Shown here: in pieces, positions 16,002 to 24,477 of the stretch | Layout: each line of letters opens with the position of its first letter | Numbering within the stretch: position 1 is the first letter of the stretch | Program-made: the position numbers and the translations under genes | Source: Clostridium gelidum | GTDB lineage: Bacteria; Bacillota; Clostridia; Clostridiales; Clostridiaceae | DNA length: 64,000 nt | Direction of reading: 5' to 3' | Assembly: GCF_019977655.1 (NCBI RefSeq) | Contig: NZ_AP024849.1 | Coordinates: forward strand, 2,637,001 to 2,701,000 | The notes under the pieces: generated by a model | Told to the model about the DNA's origin: nothing | The model's database searches: none | Seen by the model: only the letters and a program-made list of their open reading frames with translations

Positions 16002-16217
16002 ATGAGAAAATACAGGCGATTAAAAGTTGCACAAAGTGCAGTACATATGATTTTTGACATGTTCTCTGGTAAATGGAGAGTTTCACAATTTAGTAATGTA
16101 AAATATATTGAGAAAGATAATGTAGTATTCTTTACATGAAAGAAATTTTGTAGTTTTGATGATTATAGAACCCCTACATATTTTGATTTAGGTTTATTGG
16201 AAAAATATCTAATGTGA
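16002..16217 (+). pseudogene. Chimeric remnant: HxlR N-terminus joined to a decayed copy of the STAS-like/ABM gene
   Basis: The frame from 16002 reads VHMIFDMFSGKWRVS, which matches the start of an HxlR winged helix, then switches directly into FSNVKYIEKDNVVFFT, a copy of the 12843-13529 protein. Nucleotides 16084-16217 match 12865-13005 at roughly 90 percent. The Trp codon of the parent (TGG) is TGA here at 16137-16139, and the copy ends at CTAATGTGA. It is clearly non-functional. Confidence 0.8.
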
Positions 16218-16249
16218 AGAGTATATTTATAATTTGTGAGGTGAGTACA

Positions 16250-16609
16250 TTGAAAATAAGAGAAGAATACACCTGTCCATTAGAACTGACACATGATATT
16301 ACAAAGGGGAAATGGAAACCCATTATATTATGGCAGTTAAGACTTGGTAATACATCACTTGCAAGCCTTGAAAAGAATATACATGGTGTGAATCAAAAAA
16401 TGCTTATAGAGCAGTTAAAAGAACTTTTAGATTTTGGAATAATAGGTAAAAAGACATTTGAGGGTTATCCTTTAAGGGTTGAATATTTTTTAACTGAGCG
16501 TGGGGAAAAAATGCTTGAAGCTATTACAATTATGCAAAATATAGGCATTGAGCTTATGCAAGAGAATGGAATGGAGGATGTACTAAGAGCAAAAGGATTT
16601 ATGGATTAG
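16250..16609 (+). CDS. HxlR family transcriptional regulator
   Basis: 119 aa from the TTG at 16250 (SD GTGAGGTG); the in-frame GTG at 16214 would run into the upstream remnant. The family hallmark EYTCPLELTHDITKGKWKPI is followed by the winged helix (SLASLEKNIHGVNQKMLIEQ and LTERGEKM). The conserved N-terminal cysteine is the one used for redox or aldehyde sensing in HypR/YodB relatives. It may regulate the downstream PNPOx-like gene, which is co-oriented 106 bases away. Confidence 0.9.
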   Translation: MKIREEYTCPLELTHDITKGKWKPIILWQLRLGNTSLASLEKNIHGVNQKMLIEQLKELLDFGIIGKKTFEGYPLRVEYFLTERGEKMLEAITIMQNIGIELMQENGMEDVLRAKGFMD

Positions 16610-16715
16610 TTAAGTTATCATACCCACAAAAAAGTGTGTAATTTACTATTTAGTTGTGAAGCATTAAAATTAATATAAAGTTCATAACTATTAAATTCAC
16701 AAGGGGGATATTAAA

Positions 16716-17135
16716 ATGATAAATGCAGAGAAAACCATAGGTAATTTAATTGACAAAGTAAGTATTTCTTTTATCAGTTCTATAGATGATGAAGGATTTC
16801 CAAATATGAAAGCAATGTTACCACCACGAAAAAGAGAAGGAATTAAGGATATTTATTTTACAACAAACACTTCATCTATGAGAGTAAGCCAATATAAAGA
16901 AAATCCAAAAGCAAGCGTGTACTTTTGTGATAAACGCTTTTTCAGAGGTGTGATGTTAAAAGGGACTATGGAAGTACTTGAAGATAGTGAAACTAAAGAA
17001 ATGATTTGGAATGAGGGTGATAAAATATATTATCCTTTAGGTGTAACTGATCGTGACTATTGCGTTTTAAAATTCACTGCACATAAAGGACGGTTTTATA
17101 GCAATTTTAAATCGGAAAATTTTGATGTGCAATAA
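16716..17135 (+). CDS. Pyridoxamine 5'-phosphate oxidase-like flavin-binding protein
   Basis: 139 aa with CAAGGGGGA SD. A split-barrel flavin-binding fold is suggested by VSISFISSIDDEGFPNMKAM, then IYFTTNTSSMRVSQYKENPK, ASVYFCD and GVMLKGTMEVL. This is the pattern of the general stress protein 26/PNPOx-like family. Such proteins bind FMN or F420-like cofactors. Pairing with an HxlR regulator is common, and I infer HxlR control here. A bidirectional terminator follows. Confidence 0.85.
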   Translation: MINAEKTIGNLIDKVSISFISSIDDEGFPNMKAMLPPRKREGIKDIYFTTNTSSMRVSQYKENPKASVYFCDKRFFRGVMLKGTMEVLEDSETKEMIWNEGDKIYYPLGVTDRDYCVLKFTAHKGRFYSNFKSENFDVQ

Positions 17136-17327
17136 TATACAAAATGATCATAATCTAGATAATATTCTTTTATTGTAAACTATGTTGCGATAAGTGTTAT
17201 GTAGAACTATTATCTAATGAATAATAGTATTTAATGGAGATTTAAGAGAAATATGTTTTTAAATATTTACATAAACCTTACTGAAATTTCAAAAGCAATG
17301 AAATAATCAATATTAGATAAAACATAT

Positions 17328-17363
17328 AAAAGCGAAGGCATTAAGAGTAATACCTTCGCTTTT
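17328..17363. terminator. Bidirectional terminator between PNPOx-like gene and aat
   Basis: AAAAGCGAAGG and CCTTCGCTTTT pair around a 13-nt loop, with A-rich and T-rich flanks on the two sides. It lies between convergent genes. Confidence 0.8.
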
Positions 17364-17366
17364 GTC

Positions 17367-18017
17367 CTATAATATTATTCCTCTATGAAGCATTTCTTGA
17401 AATTTATTCCATTCTACCGATTTGCCTCCCATACTTTCTAGATGAGTAGTATGCATTTGGCAATCTATTAATATAAAATCTTCTTGTTGTAATTTATCTG
17501 CCAGAGTAATTAATGCTATTTTGGAACTATTGCTTACCTTTGAAAACATAGATTCTCCAAAGAAACATTTTCCTATTTTAACACCATATAGTCCTCCAAC
17601 TAATTCATTATCTAAATATGTTTCAACACTCATTGCATATCCACATTTGAATAAATTTATATAAGCATTTTTCATATCTTCTGTAATCCAAGTGCCTTCA
17701 TTATTTTCCCTCATTGATTTGCAATTGTTTATGACACCTTCAAAATCATTATTAAAAGTTACAGTAAATTGTTTCTTTTTAATGATTTTTTTCATTGATT
17801 TAGAAATTTTAATTTCATTTGGTTTTACAATAAACCTTGGCTTTGGACACCACCATAAAATAGGTTCTCCTTCATTATACCAAGGAAAAATACCATTAGA
17901 ATATGCAAGTAATAATCTTTCTAAAGATAAATCTCCTCCAATAGCTAAAAGCCCATCTTCTTCTGAAAGTTCAGGATTTGGGAATATTAATTCTTTAGAT
18001 AACTTATATACAGTCAA
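17367..18017 (-). CDS. aat: Leucyl/phenylalanyl-tRNA-protein transferase
   Basis: 216 aa, the normal length. Typical motifs are FPNPELSEEDGLLAIGGDLS, YSNGIFPWYNEGEPILWWCP, PRFIV and GLYGVKIGKCFFGESMFS. The enzyme adds Leu or Phe from the charged tRNA to proteins with N-terminal Arg or Lys, marking them for ClpAP-type degradation (N-end rule). An AGGAGGCGA SD is present on the minus strand at about 18021-18029. It is a single gene convergent with the PNPOx-like gene. Confidence 0.95.
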   Translation of the reverse strand: MTVYKLSKELIFPNPELSEEDGLLAIGGDLSLERLLLAYSNGIFPWYNEGEPILWWCPKPRFIVKPNEIKISKSMKKIIKKKQFTVTFNNDFEGVINNCKSMRENNEGTWITEDMKNAYINLFKCGYAMSVETYLDNELVGGLYGVKIGKCFFGESMFSKVSNSSKIALITLADKLQQEDFILIDCQMHTTHLESMGGKSVEWNKFQEMLHRGIIL

Positions 18018-18080
18018 TTTATCGCCTCCTTAATTCTATTATAAATATAAATTACAGTATTGTTAAGATTTTATTTTCAT

Positions 18081-18152
18081 ATGCCTAAATTTAATAAAAA
18101 GCAATTTATTAATGGATTAGCAGAGAGAAAAAAGTTAAAAAGTACTACTTAA
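18081..18152 (+). CDS. Possible 23-aa ORF followed by a terminator
   Basis: MPKFNKKQFINGLAERKKLK followed by STT and a stop, running straight into the terminator stem at 18140-18181. There is no clear SD. It looks like the beginning of a DNA-binding-like domain and may be a remnant that kept its terminator. Low certainty. Confidence 0.25.
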   Translation: MPKFNKKQFINGLAERKKLKSTT

Positions 18153-18181
18153 TATTAAAAATAAGTAGTGCTTTATTTTTG
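18140..18181 (+). terminator. Orphan intrinsic terminator
   Basis: AGTACTACTTA (18141-18151) pairs with TAAGTAGTGCT (18162-18172, one G-T) and is followed by TTATTTTTG. It lies in the 343-base gap between divergent genes, with no intact plus-strand gene before it, supporting loss of a gene here. Apart from the 23-aa ORF and a likely promoter near 18250-18295, the gap holds nothing else that I can see. Confidence 0.7.
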
Positions 18182-18360
18182 TTACTAAAGCTAAAAGTAC
18201 ATACGAGTTTAAAATCTTAATTTAGACAATTTTCGATAACTATATTGTAATTTTTGCTACAAATATGTTACTATATGTATATAAAATATAATTGTACTAA
18301 TTATATTTTTGAATTAGCTATAGCGATTTGTTTAATTATTTAGCAGAAAGGAGTAAAACA

Positions 18361-20496
18361 ATGAAAAAATTCATAATATTTTCAATAATTATTGTTTTAT
18401 CAGCCTTTCTAAGTTTTAAGTATATATACATAATCAGAAACGAAGCATCAGTATATACAGGGGATGGTATATCCTATATTGCTAAAGTCGATAATACATC
18501 ATTTTATATATACAGTTATGGAAAATGGGAAAAATCCTTTATTAAAGGGGTAAATATTGGTGCGGCAAAACCGGGTACTTTTCCTGGAGAATTAGCTATA
18601 ACAAAAGAAGAATATTTGAGATGGTTTAAACAAATAGCAGATATGAATGCGGACACAATAAGGGTATATACAATCCTTAAACCAGAATTTTATGATGCAT
18701 TATATGACTATAATAAAACTTCATTAAAACCTATATATATTTTTCAAGGAACATGGATTAATGAAGATGATCTATCGGAATTACAAGATGCACATAATCC
18801 AATAATAAAAAATGGTTTTAAAGAAGATATAAAAACATTAATTGATATAATTCATGGAAAGGCTGAGCTTGAAGCTAAAAGAGGGCATGCTAGCGGAGTG
18901 TATACAAAAGATATATCACCTTATGTAATGGGATGGATATTAGGACTTGAATGGGATCCAGAGTTTGTAGAAAATACAAATAAGATTAATGAAAGTATTA
19001 ATAGTTTTGATGGAAAATACTTATATACAGAAAACGCTTCTCCTTTTGAAGCATTTTTAGCGGAATGTGGAGATTATGCTATAAACTATGAAACTGAAAA
19101 GTATAAATTGCAAAGACCGTTAAGTTTTACTAACTGGGTTACGACAGATACACTAAAACATCCTAATGAACCGTTAAAAAAGGAAGATATGGTTGAAGTG
19201 AATACAGAACATATAAAGAAAAGTGATTCATTCAAACCAGGGCTTTTTGCATCATATCACGTATATCCTTATTATCCAGATTTTATGAATTATCAGCATG
19301 ACTATGCAACATATACAGATGAGGATGGAAAGATAAATACGTACAAAGCTTATTTAAAGGATTTAATAAAAGAACATACAGTACCAGTATTAGTAGCAGA
19401 GTTTGGAATACCAGCATCAAGAGGAAAGGCTCATGAAAATATTCATATGGGATATAATCAGGGGGATATAGATGAAAAAAGTCAAGGAGAAATGGATGCA
19501 GCAATGCTTCAAGATATTTATGATGAAGGTTATGCTGGAGGTTTGGTTTTTACATGGCAGGATGAATGGTTTAAGAGAACTTGGAACACAATGGATTTAG
19601 ATTTGCCAGATAAAAGAGCCTATTGGTCTAACCCTCAAACTAATGAACAGGAGTTTGGAATTTTAGCTTTTGACCCTGGAGAAGATAAAAGTATATGTTA
19701 TGTGGATGGAGACATTTCTGATTGGAAGAGGGATAAGCCTTCAGTAGATACTAGTAACATGAAATTATATGTTAAAAGCGATGAAAAGTATTTATATATA
19801 ATGGGAGATATAAAAGGATTTGATTTTCAAAATGATAAAGTATTTTTGCCTATTGATATAACTCCATACTCTGGAAATTTAAAATACAATGATTATAATT
19901 TAACATTTAAAAGACCAACAGACATGGTAATTGTATTAGATAATAAAGAGGGTTCAAGAATAGTTACAGATTCTTATTACGATACTTTTTATTATCTATA
20001 CTCTAAACAACTAAAAATGATAGATGAAAATACGGCTTATGAAAAAAAAGATAGTGGAATTTTTAACCCTATTTATTTATGTTTAAATAGATCATTATTT
20101 TTACCAGAAGATGAAAAAACACTTCCATTAGAAAAATATGAAACTGGTAAGTTGATTCTGGGAGATGCAAATCCAGAGCACAAGGATTATAATTCGTTAG
20201 CTGATTATGCTGTGAATAAAGATAAAGTAGAAATTAGAATCCCGTGGCAACTTTTAAATGTTATGGATCCTTCTACAAAAATGATTATGGATGATTTCAA
20301 TGAGAAAAATAAAATATCATCACTAAAAATAGAAGGACTTTATATAGGCGGAATTCTAACTAAAAACAATGTTGTTACTGAGACTAGCAACATGGAAGTT
20401 TATAATTGGAATGAATGGGAGATTCCAACTTATCACGAAAGACTTAAACCTTCTTACGACATTTTAAAAAAAGCTTTTAAATCAATTGGGAAATAA
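18361..20496 (+). CDS. Membrane-anchored clan-A-like glycoside hydrolase with C-terminal CBM9/DOMON-like domain
   Basis: 711 aa from the ATG at 18361 (AGAAAGGAG SD). An N-terminal signal anchor (residues 2-23) places it outside. Residues about 50-430 look like a TIM barrel of the glycoside hydrolase A clan: KGVNIGAAKPG, ADTIRVYTILKPEFY, acid/base candidate E197 in LGLEWDPEF, nucleophile candidate E347 in VLVAEFGIPASRG, and GLVFTWQDEWF near the end. Residues about 450-680 start with YVDGDISDWKR, typical of CBM9/DOMON-like modules. It heads an operon with a HEAT protein and a GT2 synthase, so it probably trims or releases the polysaccharide made by the latter. The exact GH family is not assigned. 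Confidence 0.75.
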   Translation: MKKFIIFSIIIVLSAFLSFKYIYIIRNEASVYTGDGISYIAKVDNTSFYIYSYGKWEKSFIKGVNIGAAKPGTFPGELAITKEEYLRWFKQIADMNADTIRVYTILKPEFYDALYDYNKTSLKPIYIFQGTWINEDDLSELQDAHNPIIKNGFKEDIKTLIDIIHGKAELEAKRGHASGVYTKDISPYVMGWILGLEWDPEFVENTNKINESINSFDGKYLYTENASPFEAFLAECGDYAINYETEKYKLQRPLSFTNWVTTDTLKHPNEPLKKEDMVEVNTEHIKKSDSFKPGLFASYHVYPYYPDFMNYQHDYATYTDEDGKINTYKAYLKDLIKEHTVPVLVAEFGIPASRGKAHENIHMGYNQGDIDEKSQGEMDAAMLQDIYDEGYAGGLVFTWQDEWFKRTWNTMDLDLPDKRAYWSNPQTNEQEFGILAFDPGEDKSICYVDGDISDWKRDKPSVDTSNMKLYVKSDEKYLYIMGDIKGFDFQNDKVFLPIDITPYSGNLKYNDYNLTFKRPTDMVIVLDNKEGSRIVTDSYYDTFYYLYSKQLKMIDENTAYEKKDSGIFNPIYLCLNRSLFLPEDEKTLPLEKYETGKLILGDANPEHKDYNSLADYAVNKDKVEIRIPWQLLNVMDPSTKMIMDDFNEKNKISSLKIEGLYIGGILTKNNVVTETSNMEVYNWNEWEIPTYHERLKPSYDILKKAFKSIGK

Positions 20497-20569
20497 TTAT
20501 ATAGATTATTTTAATATTAAAATTAGATCTAATAAGAAATGCATTTTTGGGATGAGGAGGTAGGTATGT

Positions 20570-21730
20570 ATGGAACAATATGTTTATCTATCAATAATAT
20601 TTTTTTCATTAATAATATTTTTTCTATATATCTACATTGTATTTGAAAAATTAGTAGAAACCTATGAAGGCAGACGAAAACAAAAATATTCTAAAAAATT
20701 AGTACCTTATATTGATTTTATTGTTAATGAAATTATAGATGGAAAAGATGTAGGCTTTTATACTCTAAAAAATCTTAAAGTGATTTGTGAAAATAAAGAT
20801 AGAAGAGAAATTGTAGAAGAAAGATTATTATATTACTTTGAAAATTGCAAAGGTGAATATTTACCGAAGCTTACATACTTATGCCAGTATGCAAAAATTA
20901 TTAAATATGAAATGAAAAACCTAAAAAATAAAAATAACTTCAAAAAGGCTTTAGCGGCTAAACGTCTAGGAGAGTTTAGAAGTAAGAAATCTGTTTATAG
21001 ATTGATAAATGAGCTAAAGATAGCAGATAGTGATGTACAATATAATATTCTTTTAGCACTTGCAAAGATAGGAAAAGAAAATTCGTTTCTTCGCGCATTT
21101 AAAAATAATAATTCGACACTAATGCTGAGTGAAAGAAGCCTAATAGAAATAGTTGACAGTTTTGAAGGTGACAAAAATAGAATTTATAAATATATGATAA
21201 ACTTTGAAAATAGCCTTATTGCATGCGTATTTATTAAGTCAGCAGGCAACTATAAGGATATATCATTAAGCCAGGATATATCAAAATATTTGTTTAGTGA
21301 AAATAAGGAACTAAGAATTGCAGCAGTAAAAACTATTGGTAACATAGTTGATGAGAGATATTTAGATGACATTGTAAAACTTTTAAAAGATATTGAATGG
21401 GAGGTAAGAGCAGTAACGGCAAATGCATTGGGAAACTTTGCTCAAGATGAAATCCTAAGCCCGCTAGCAAAAGCACTTTCTGATTCACAGTGGTACGTTA
21501 GATTTAATGCTGCTAAATCTATATTGAACCATAGCAAAGGAATGACAGTAGTCTCAGATGTTTTCCAAGGGAAAGATAAATTTGCCAAGGATACAATTAT
21601 AGCAGCAATAGAAAATTCATTAAATAATGAACTTTATTTATATGAAAATTCCAATGATGAAGATAAAGTAGCCTTAGCTCTCCAAATAAAGCAATATATT
21701 GTGCAAAAAAACAAGGAGGGCATCATATGA
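20570..21730 (+). CDS. HEAT-repeat protein with N-terminal membrane anchor
   Basis: 386 aa with GAGGAGG SD. Residues 4-27 form a hydrophobic anchor (LSIIFFSLIIFFLYIYIVFE). Residues about 120-370 contain HEAT-like repeats, for example KALAAKRLGEFRSKKSVYRL, ELRIAAVKTIGNIVDERYLD, WEVRAVTANALGNFAQDEIL and WYVRFNAAKSIL. It overlaps the GT2 gene by 4 bases (ATGA), so the two are translationally coupled. A scaffold role for the synthase complex is the likeliest inference. Confidence 0.8.
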   Translation: MEQYVYLSIIFFSLIIFFLYIYIVFEKLVETYEGRRKQKYSKKLVPYIDFIVNEIIDGKDVGFYTLKNLKVICENKDRREIVEERLLYYFENCKGEYLPKLTYLCQYAKIIKYEMKNLKNKNNFKKALAAKRLGEFRSKKSVYRLINELKIADSDVQYNILLALAKIGKENSFLRAFKNNNSTLMLSERSLIEIVDSFEGDKNRIYKYMINFENSLIACVFIKSAGNYKDISLSQDISKYLFSENKELRIAAVKTIGNIVDERYLDDIVKLLKDIEWEVRAVTANALGNFAQDEILSPLAKALSDSQWYVRFNAAKSILNHSKGMTVVSDVFQGKDKFAKDTIIAAIENSLNNELYLYENSNDEDKVALALQIKQYIVQKNKEGII

Positions 21731-23136
21731 ATACAGTAATTATTACACAAATAGTTATAACATTTAATCAGATTGTACTTTATTATGTGTTAATCATTAA
21801 TTCTATGAATTTTTTGCAGCTATTTTTATCTGCCTTTAGTTTATATGATTATATAAAAAAAATGCATTATTCTGATTATGAGAAGTATACTGCTTCAACA
21901 AATATGATACCTATTTCAGTACTTGTTCCTGCTTACAATGAGGAAAGTACAATAGTAGATAACATAAACTCTCTATTAGCGTTAAATTATCCATGCCACG
22001 AAGTAATAGTTATTAACGATGGTTCAACAGATAATACTTTTAAAAAGATAGTTGAAGCTTACAATTTGAAAGAAATAAATCAACCAGTAAGATATTTAAT
22101 AAAAACAAAAAAAGTTAAAGGTATCTATAAAAATATTGACATACCAAAACTTACTTTAGTACATAAGGAAAATGGTGGTAAAGCAGATGCTCTTAATATT
22201 GGCATAAACCTATCGAAATATCCGATATTTACGTCCATAGATGCGGATTCAATGCTTGAAAGTGATTCCTTAGTTAGAGTAATAATGCCATTTATTGAAG
22301 ATAAACTAACAGTTGCTGTTGGTGGAATTGTTAGAATTGTTAATGGTAGTAAGATTAAGGATGGAAAAGTTGAATCCATTGGATTGCCCCATAGTAAGTT
22401 AGCAATGTTTCAAATAGTTGAATATTTGAGAGCATTTCTTACAGGAAGAATGGGCTGGAATGCATTAGGATGTTTACTAATTATTTCTGGTGCTTTTGGA
22501 GCATTTAGGAAAGATATTGTTTTGCAAGCAGGCGGATATAGTAGTGATACTATTGGAGAAGATATGGAACTCGTAGTTAAGATTCACAAAACTTTAAGAA
22601 AAAATAAAACAAAATATAAAATAAAGTTTATACCTGACCCTGTTTGTTGGACGCAGGCACCTGAAAATATAAAGGACTTGAGAGGACAAAGGAGAAGATG
22701 GCAAATTGGTTTAATGGACAGCTTACTTCGCCATAAAGAACTATTTATGAATCCTAAATATGGCATAATAGGAATAGTAGGAGTTCCATATTTTTGGATT
22801 TTTGAAATGTTAGGTCCAGTAATTGAAACGTTAGGATATATTTCTATTCCATTATCTTATGCTTTTGGGTTACTTAACACTAGATATTTTATACTGTTTT
22901 TAGTTTCATCCATACTTTATGGAATAATATTGTCTATAGGTGCAATTTTATTAGAAGAATATACTTTTAGTAAATATCCATCTATAAAACAGTTAGTAAG
23001 ACTTTCGTGGTATGGTGTTTTAGAGAATTTTGGATATAGACAAATGACAACACTTTTTAGAATAGATGCAATTATAAGGTTTAAAAAGTTTAGAAATAGT
23101 TGGGGAAAAATAAAAAGAGAGAGTTTTAGCGATTGA
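21727..23136 (+). CDS. Processive family 2 glycosyltransferase (polysaccharide synthase)
   Basis: 469 aa. Membrane segments near residues 5-40 and in the C-terminal quarter surround a GT-A domain: ISVLVPAYNEESTI (62-75), VIVINDGSTDNT, HKENGGKADALNIG, the DAD metal motif at about 172-174, GEDMELV and the QRRRW product-holding motif. This is the architecture of IcaA/PgaC, hyaluronan and cellulose-type synthases. The chemistry of the polymer is not readable. It is the last gene of the three-gene operon; a foldback element (23162) separates it from its terminator at 23479. Confidence 0.9.
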   Translation: MNTVIITQIVITFNQIVLYYVLIINSMNFLQLFLSAFSLYDYIKKMHYSDYEKYTASTNMIPISVLVPAYNEESTIVDNINSLLALNYPCHEVIVINDGSTDNTFKKIVEAYNLKEINQPVRYLIKTKKVKGIYKNIDIPKLTLVHKENGGKADALNIGINLSKYPIFTSIDADSMLESDSLVRVIMPFIEDKLTVAVGGIVRIVNGSKIKDGKVESIGLPHSKLAMFQIVEYLRAFLTGRMGWNALGCLLIISGAFGAFRKDIVLQAGGYSSDTIGEDMELVVKIHKTLRKNKTKYKIKFIPDPVCWTQAPENIKDLRGQRRRWQIGLMDSLLRHKELFMNPKYGIIGIVGVPYFWIFEMLGPVIETLGYISIPLSYAFGLLNTRYFILFLVSSILYGIILSIGAILLEEYTFSKYPSIKQLVRLSWYGVLENFGYRQMTTLFRIDAIIRFKKFRNSWGKIKRESFSD

Positions 23137-23161
23137 TGTAAAATATCTATTAATCAATGTA

Positions 23162-23471
23162 TAGATAACCACAGTGGAACTCATACTTATGCCTATATCC
23201 GCCGAAATTGAATGCATATTTATTCCGTAGGACTGTGAAAATTTTGCTGGAAGCATTCTAAATGGGAGGTTGCACCCATTATAGTTTGCTCCAAATGTAA
23301 AATTTGGACAAACTATAATGGAACAACCTCCCATTAAGAAGCTTCAGCAGCTTATTTTCAATGCCTACTTCACAAATATGTATCCAATTTCTCTGTTTGG
23401 ATATGCTCCTAAGTATAGTAAATGTTGAATATAATACCAAGCATAAGTAAAATTTCAGTTGTGGGCATCTA
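23162..23471. mobile_element. Foldback MITE-like element, copy 2 (310 bp)
   Basis: The left end TAGATAACCACAGTGG and right end GTTGTGGGCATCTA are inverted repeats, each flanked by TA (23160-23161, 23472-23473). Nested pairings are visible: AATGGGAGGTTG with CAACCTCCCATT, CATTATAGTTTG with CAAACTATAATG, and CCAAATG with its partner at the tip. It shares TATCCGCCGAAAT, GTTGCACCCA and TGGAACAAC with copy 1, and longer stretches with copy 3 (AAGAAGCTTCA and TGTATCCAATTTCTCTGTTT). No ORF. Confidence 0.75.
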
Positions 23472-23478
23472 TAGTAAT

Positions 23479-23532
23479 AAAGAAAAGCTGTTAAACAACT
23501 AAAAAATTAGTTGTTTAACAGTTTTTTCTTTG
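23479..23532 (+). terminator. Intrinsic terminator of the polysaccharide operon
   Basis: AGCTGTTAAACAACT pairs with AGTTGTTTAACAGT, flanked by A-rich and TTTTTTCTTT runs. It is placed beyond the foldback element. Confidence 0.85.
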
Positions 23533-23583
23533 GAAGTGGAAGGTTAACTATCTCTTTTTTTATCCAAATTAAATTATAGTACA

Positions 23584-23640
23584 TTGGTAAAATATGCTAT
23601 AATAAGCATGTATTTATGAAATTATAATATAAGAGTTATT
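23584..23640 (+). promoter_or_regulatory. Extended -10 promoter (duplicated cassette A)
   Basis: TTGGTAAAATATGCTATAAT with TATAAT at 23598-23603 preceded by TGC (extended -10). The following stretch, through AAGAGTTAT, is nearly the same as that at 26143-26205, so the two GNAT genes downstream share a duplicated promoter/leader. Confidence 0.65.
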
Positions 23641-23684
23641 AATGATAAAACAAATTTTTTTATATCAAATAAAAGGATGTAAAT

Positions 23685-24455
23685 ATGAAGAACAAAATAC
23701 TTCAATTAGAGGAGTTATCAATAAATGCTTTTCCAGCAATATTAACTGAATTATATGATGGATGGGTTTTGAGATATTCAAACGGATATACATATAGAGG
23801 AAATAGTATAAATCCATTGTATTCATCTACAATTGAATTAAAAGATAAAATTAAATATTGTGAGGATAAATATTTTAAAAGTGGGTTGCCATGCGTATAT
23901 AAGATGACAGAAAATGTTGATATAGCTTTAGATATTAGTTTGGAAAATCAAGGATATACTATTGAAAAGTGTGCAGACATTATGGAGTGCAAAATAGATA
24001 AAGATATTAAACTTCAAGGTGAAGAAATTAAGATTAGTATGGACATGACTAATGAATGGCTGGAGGGATTTTTAAACCTTAATGGAACGACAAAAGAGAG
24101 TATAAAATCAACAGCAAAAGCTATGCTTTTTAATATAAAGAATCCTGTATTTTGTGCAAGTATAAATGATGGTGGAATTATGATAGCTTGTGGTCTTGGT
24201 GTTCTGGAAAATGATAAAATAGGGTTATATGATATCAATGTTATGGAACAGCATAGACGTAAGGGATTTGGTACAAAAATATGTAAAGCAATTATACATC
24301 AAGGAATCAAAAATGGTGCAGATTTAGCATATTTACAAGTAGCTTCTTTAAATGAAAAAGCTGTTCAATTATACAGCTCTCTTGGATTTGAAAAAGTGTA
24401 TACATATTGGTATCGGGTTAAAAATTCTTATGATATTGGAAACATAAATGATTAA
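23685..24455 (+). CDS. GNAT family N-acetyltransferase with N-terminal extension
   Basis: 256 aa. The first 130 residues (ELYDGWVLRYSNGYTYRGNS and IDIALDISLENQGY-like strands) are typical of larger GNATs with an incomplete N-terminal GNAT-like half. Residues about 150-245 hold the catalytic core: IACGLGVLENDKIGLYDINV, acetyl-CoA loop EQHRRKGFGTKICKAII, then LNEKAVQLYSSLGFEKVYTY. Substrate unknown. Its promoter/leader is shared with the gene at 26249. Confidence 0.87.
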   Translation: MKNKILQLEELSINAFPAILTELYDGWVLRYSNGYTYRGNSINPLYSSTIELKDKIKYCEDKYFKSGLPCVYKMTENVDIALDISLENQGYTIEKCADIMECKIDKDIKLQGEEIKISMDMTNEWLEGFLNLNGTTKESIKSTAKAMLFNIKNPVFCASINDGGIMIACGLGVLENDKIGLYDINVMEQHRRKGFGTKICKAIIHQGIKNGADLAYLQVASLNEKAVQLYSSLGFEKVYTYWYRVKNSYDIGNIND

Positions 24456-24477
24456 TAAAAATTAAGTGGGGTGCAGT

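Noticed and set aside
16214..16609. HxlR start at GTG 16214
   Set aside because: The segment belongs to the end of the chimeric remnant; SD GTGAGGTG fits the TTG at 16250.
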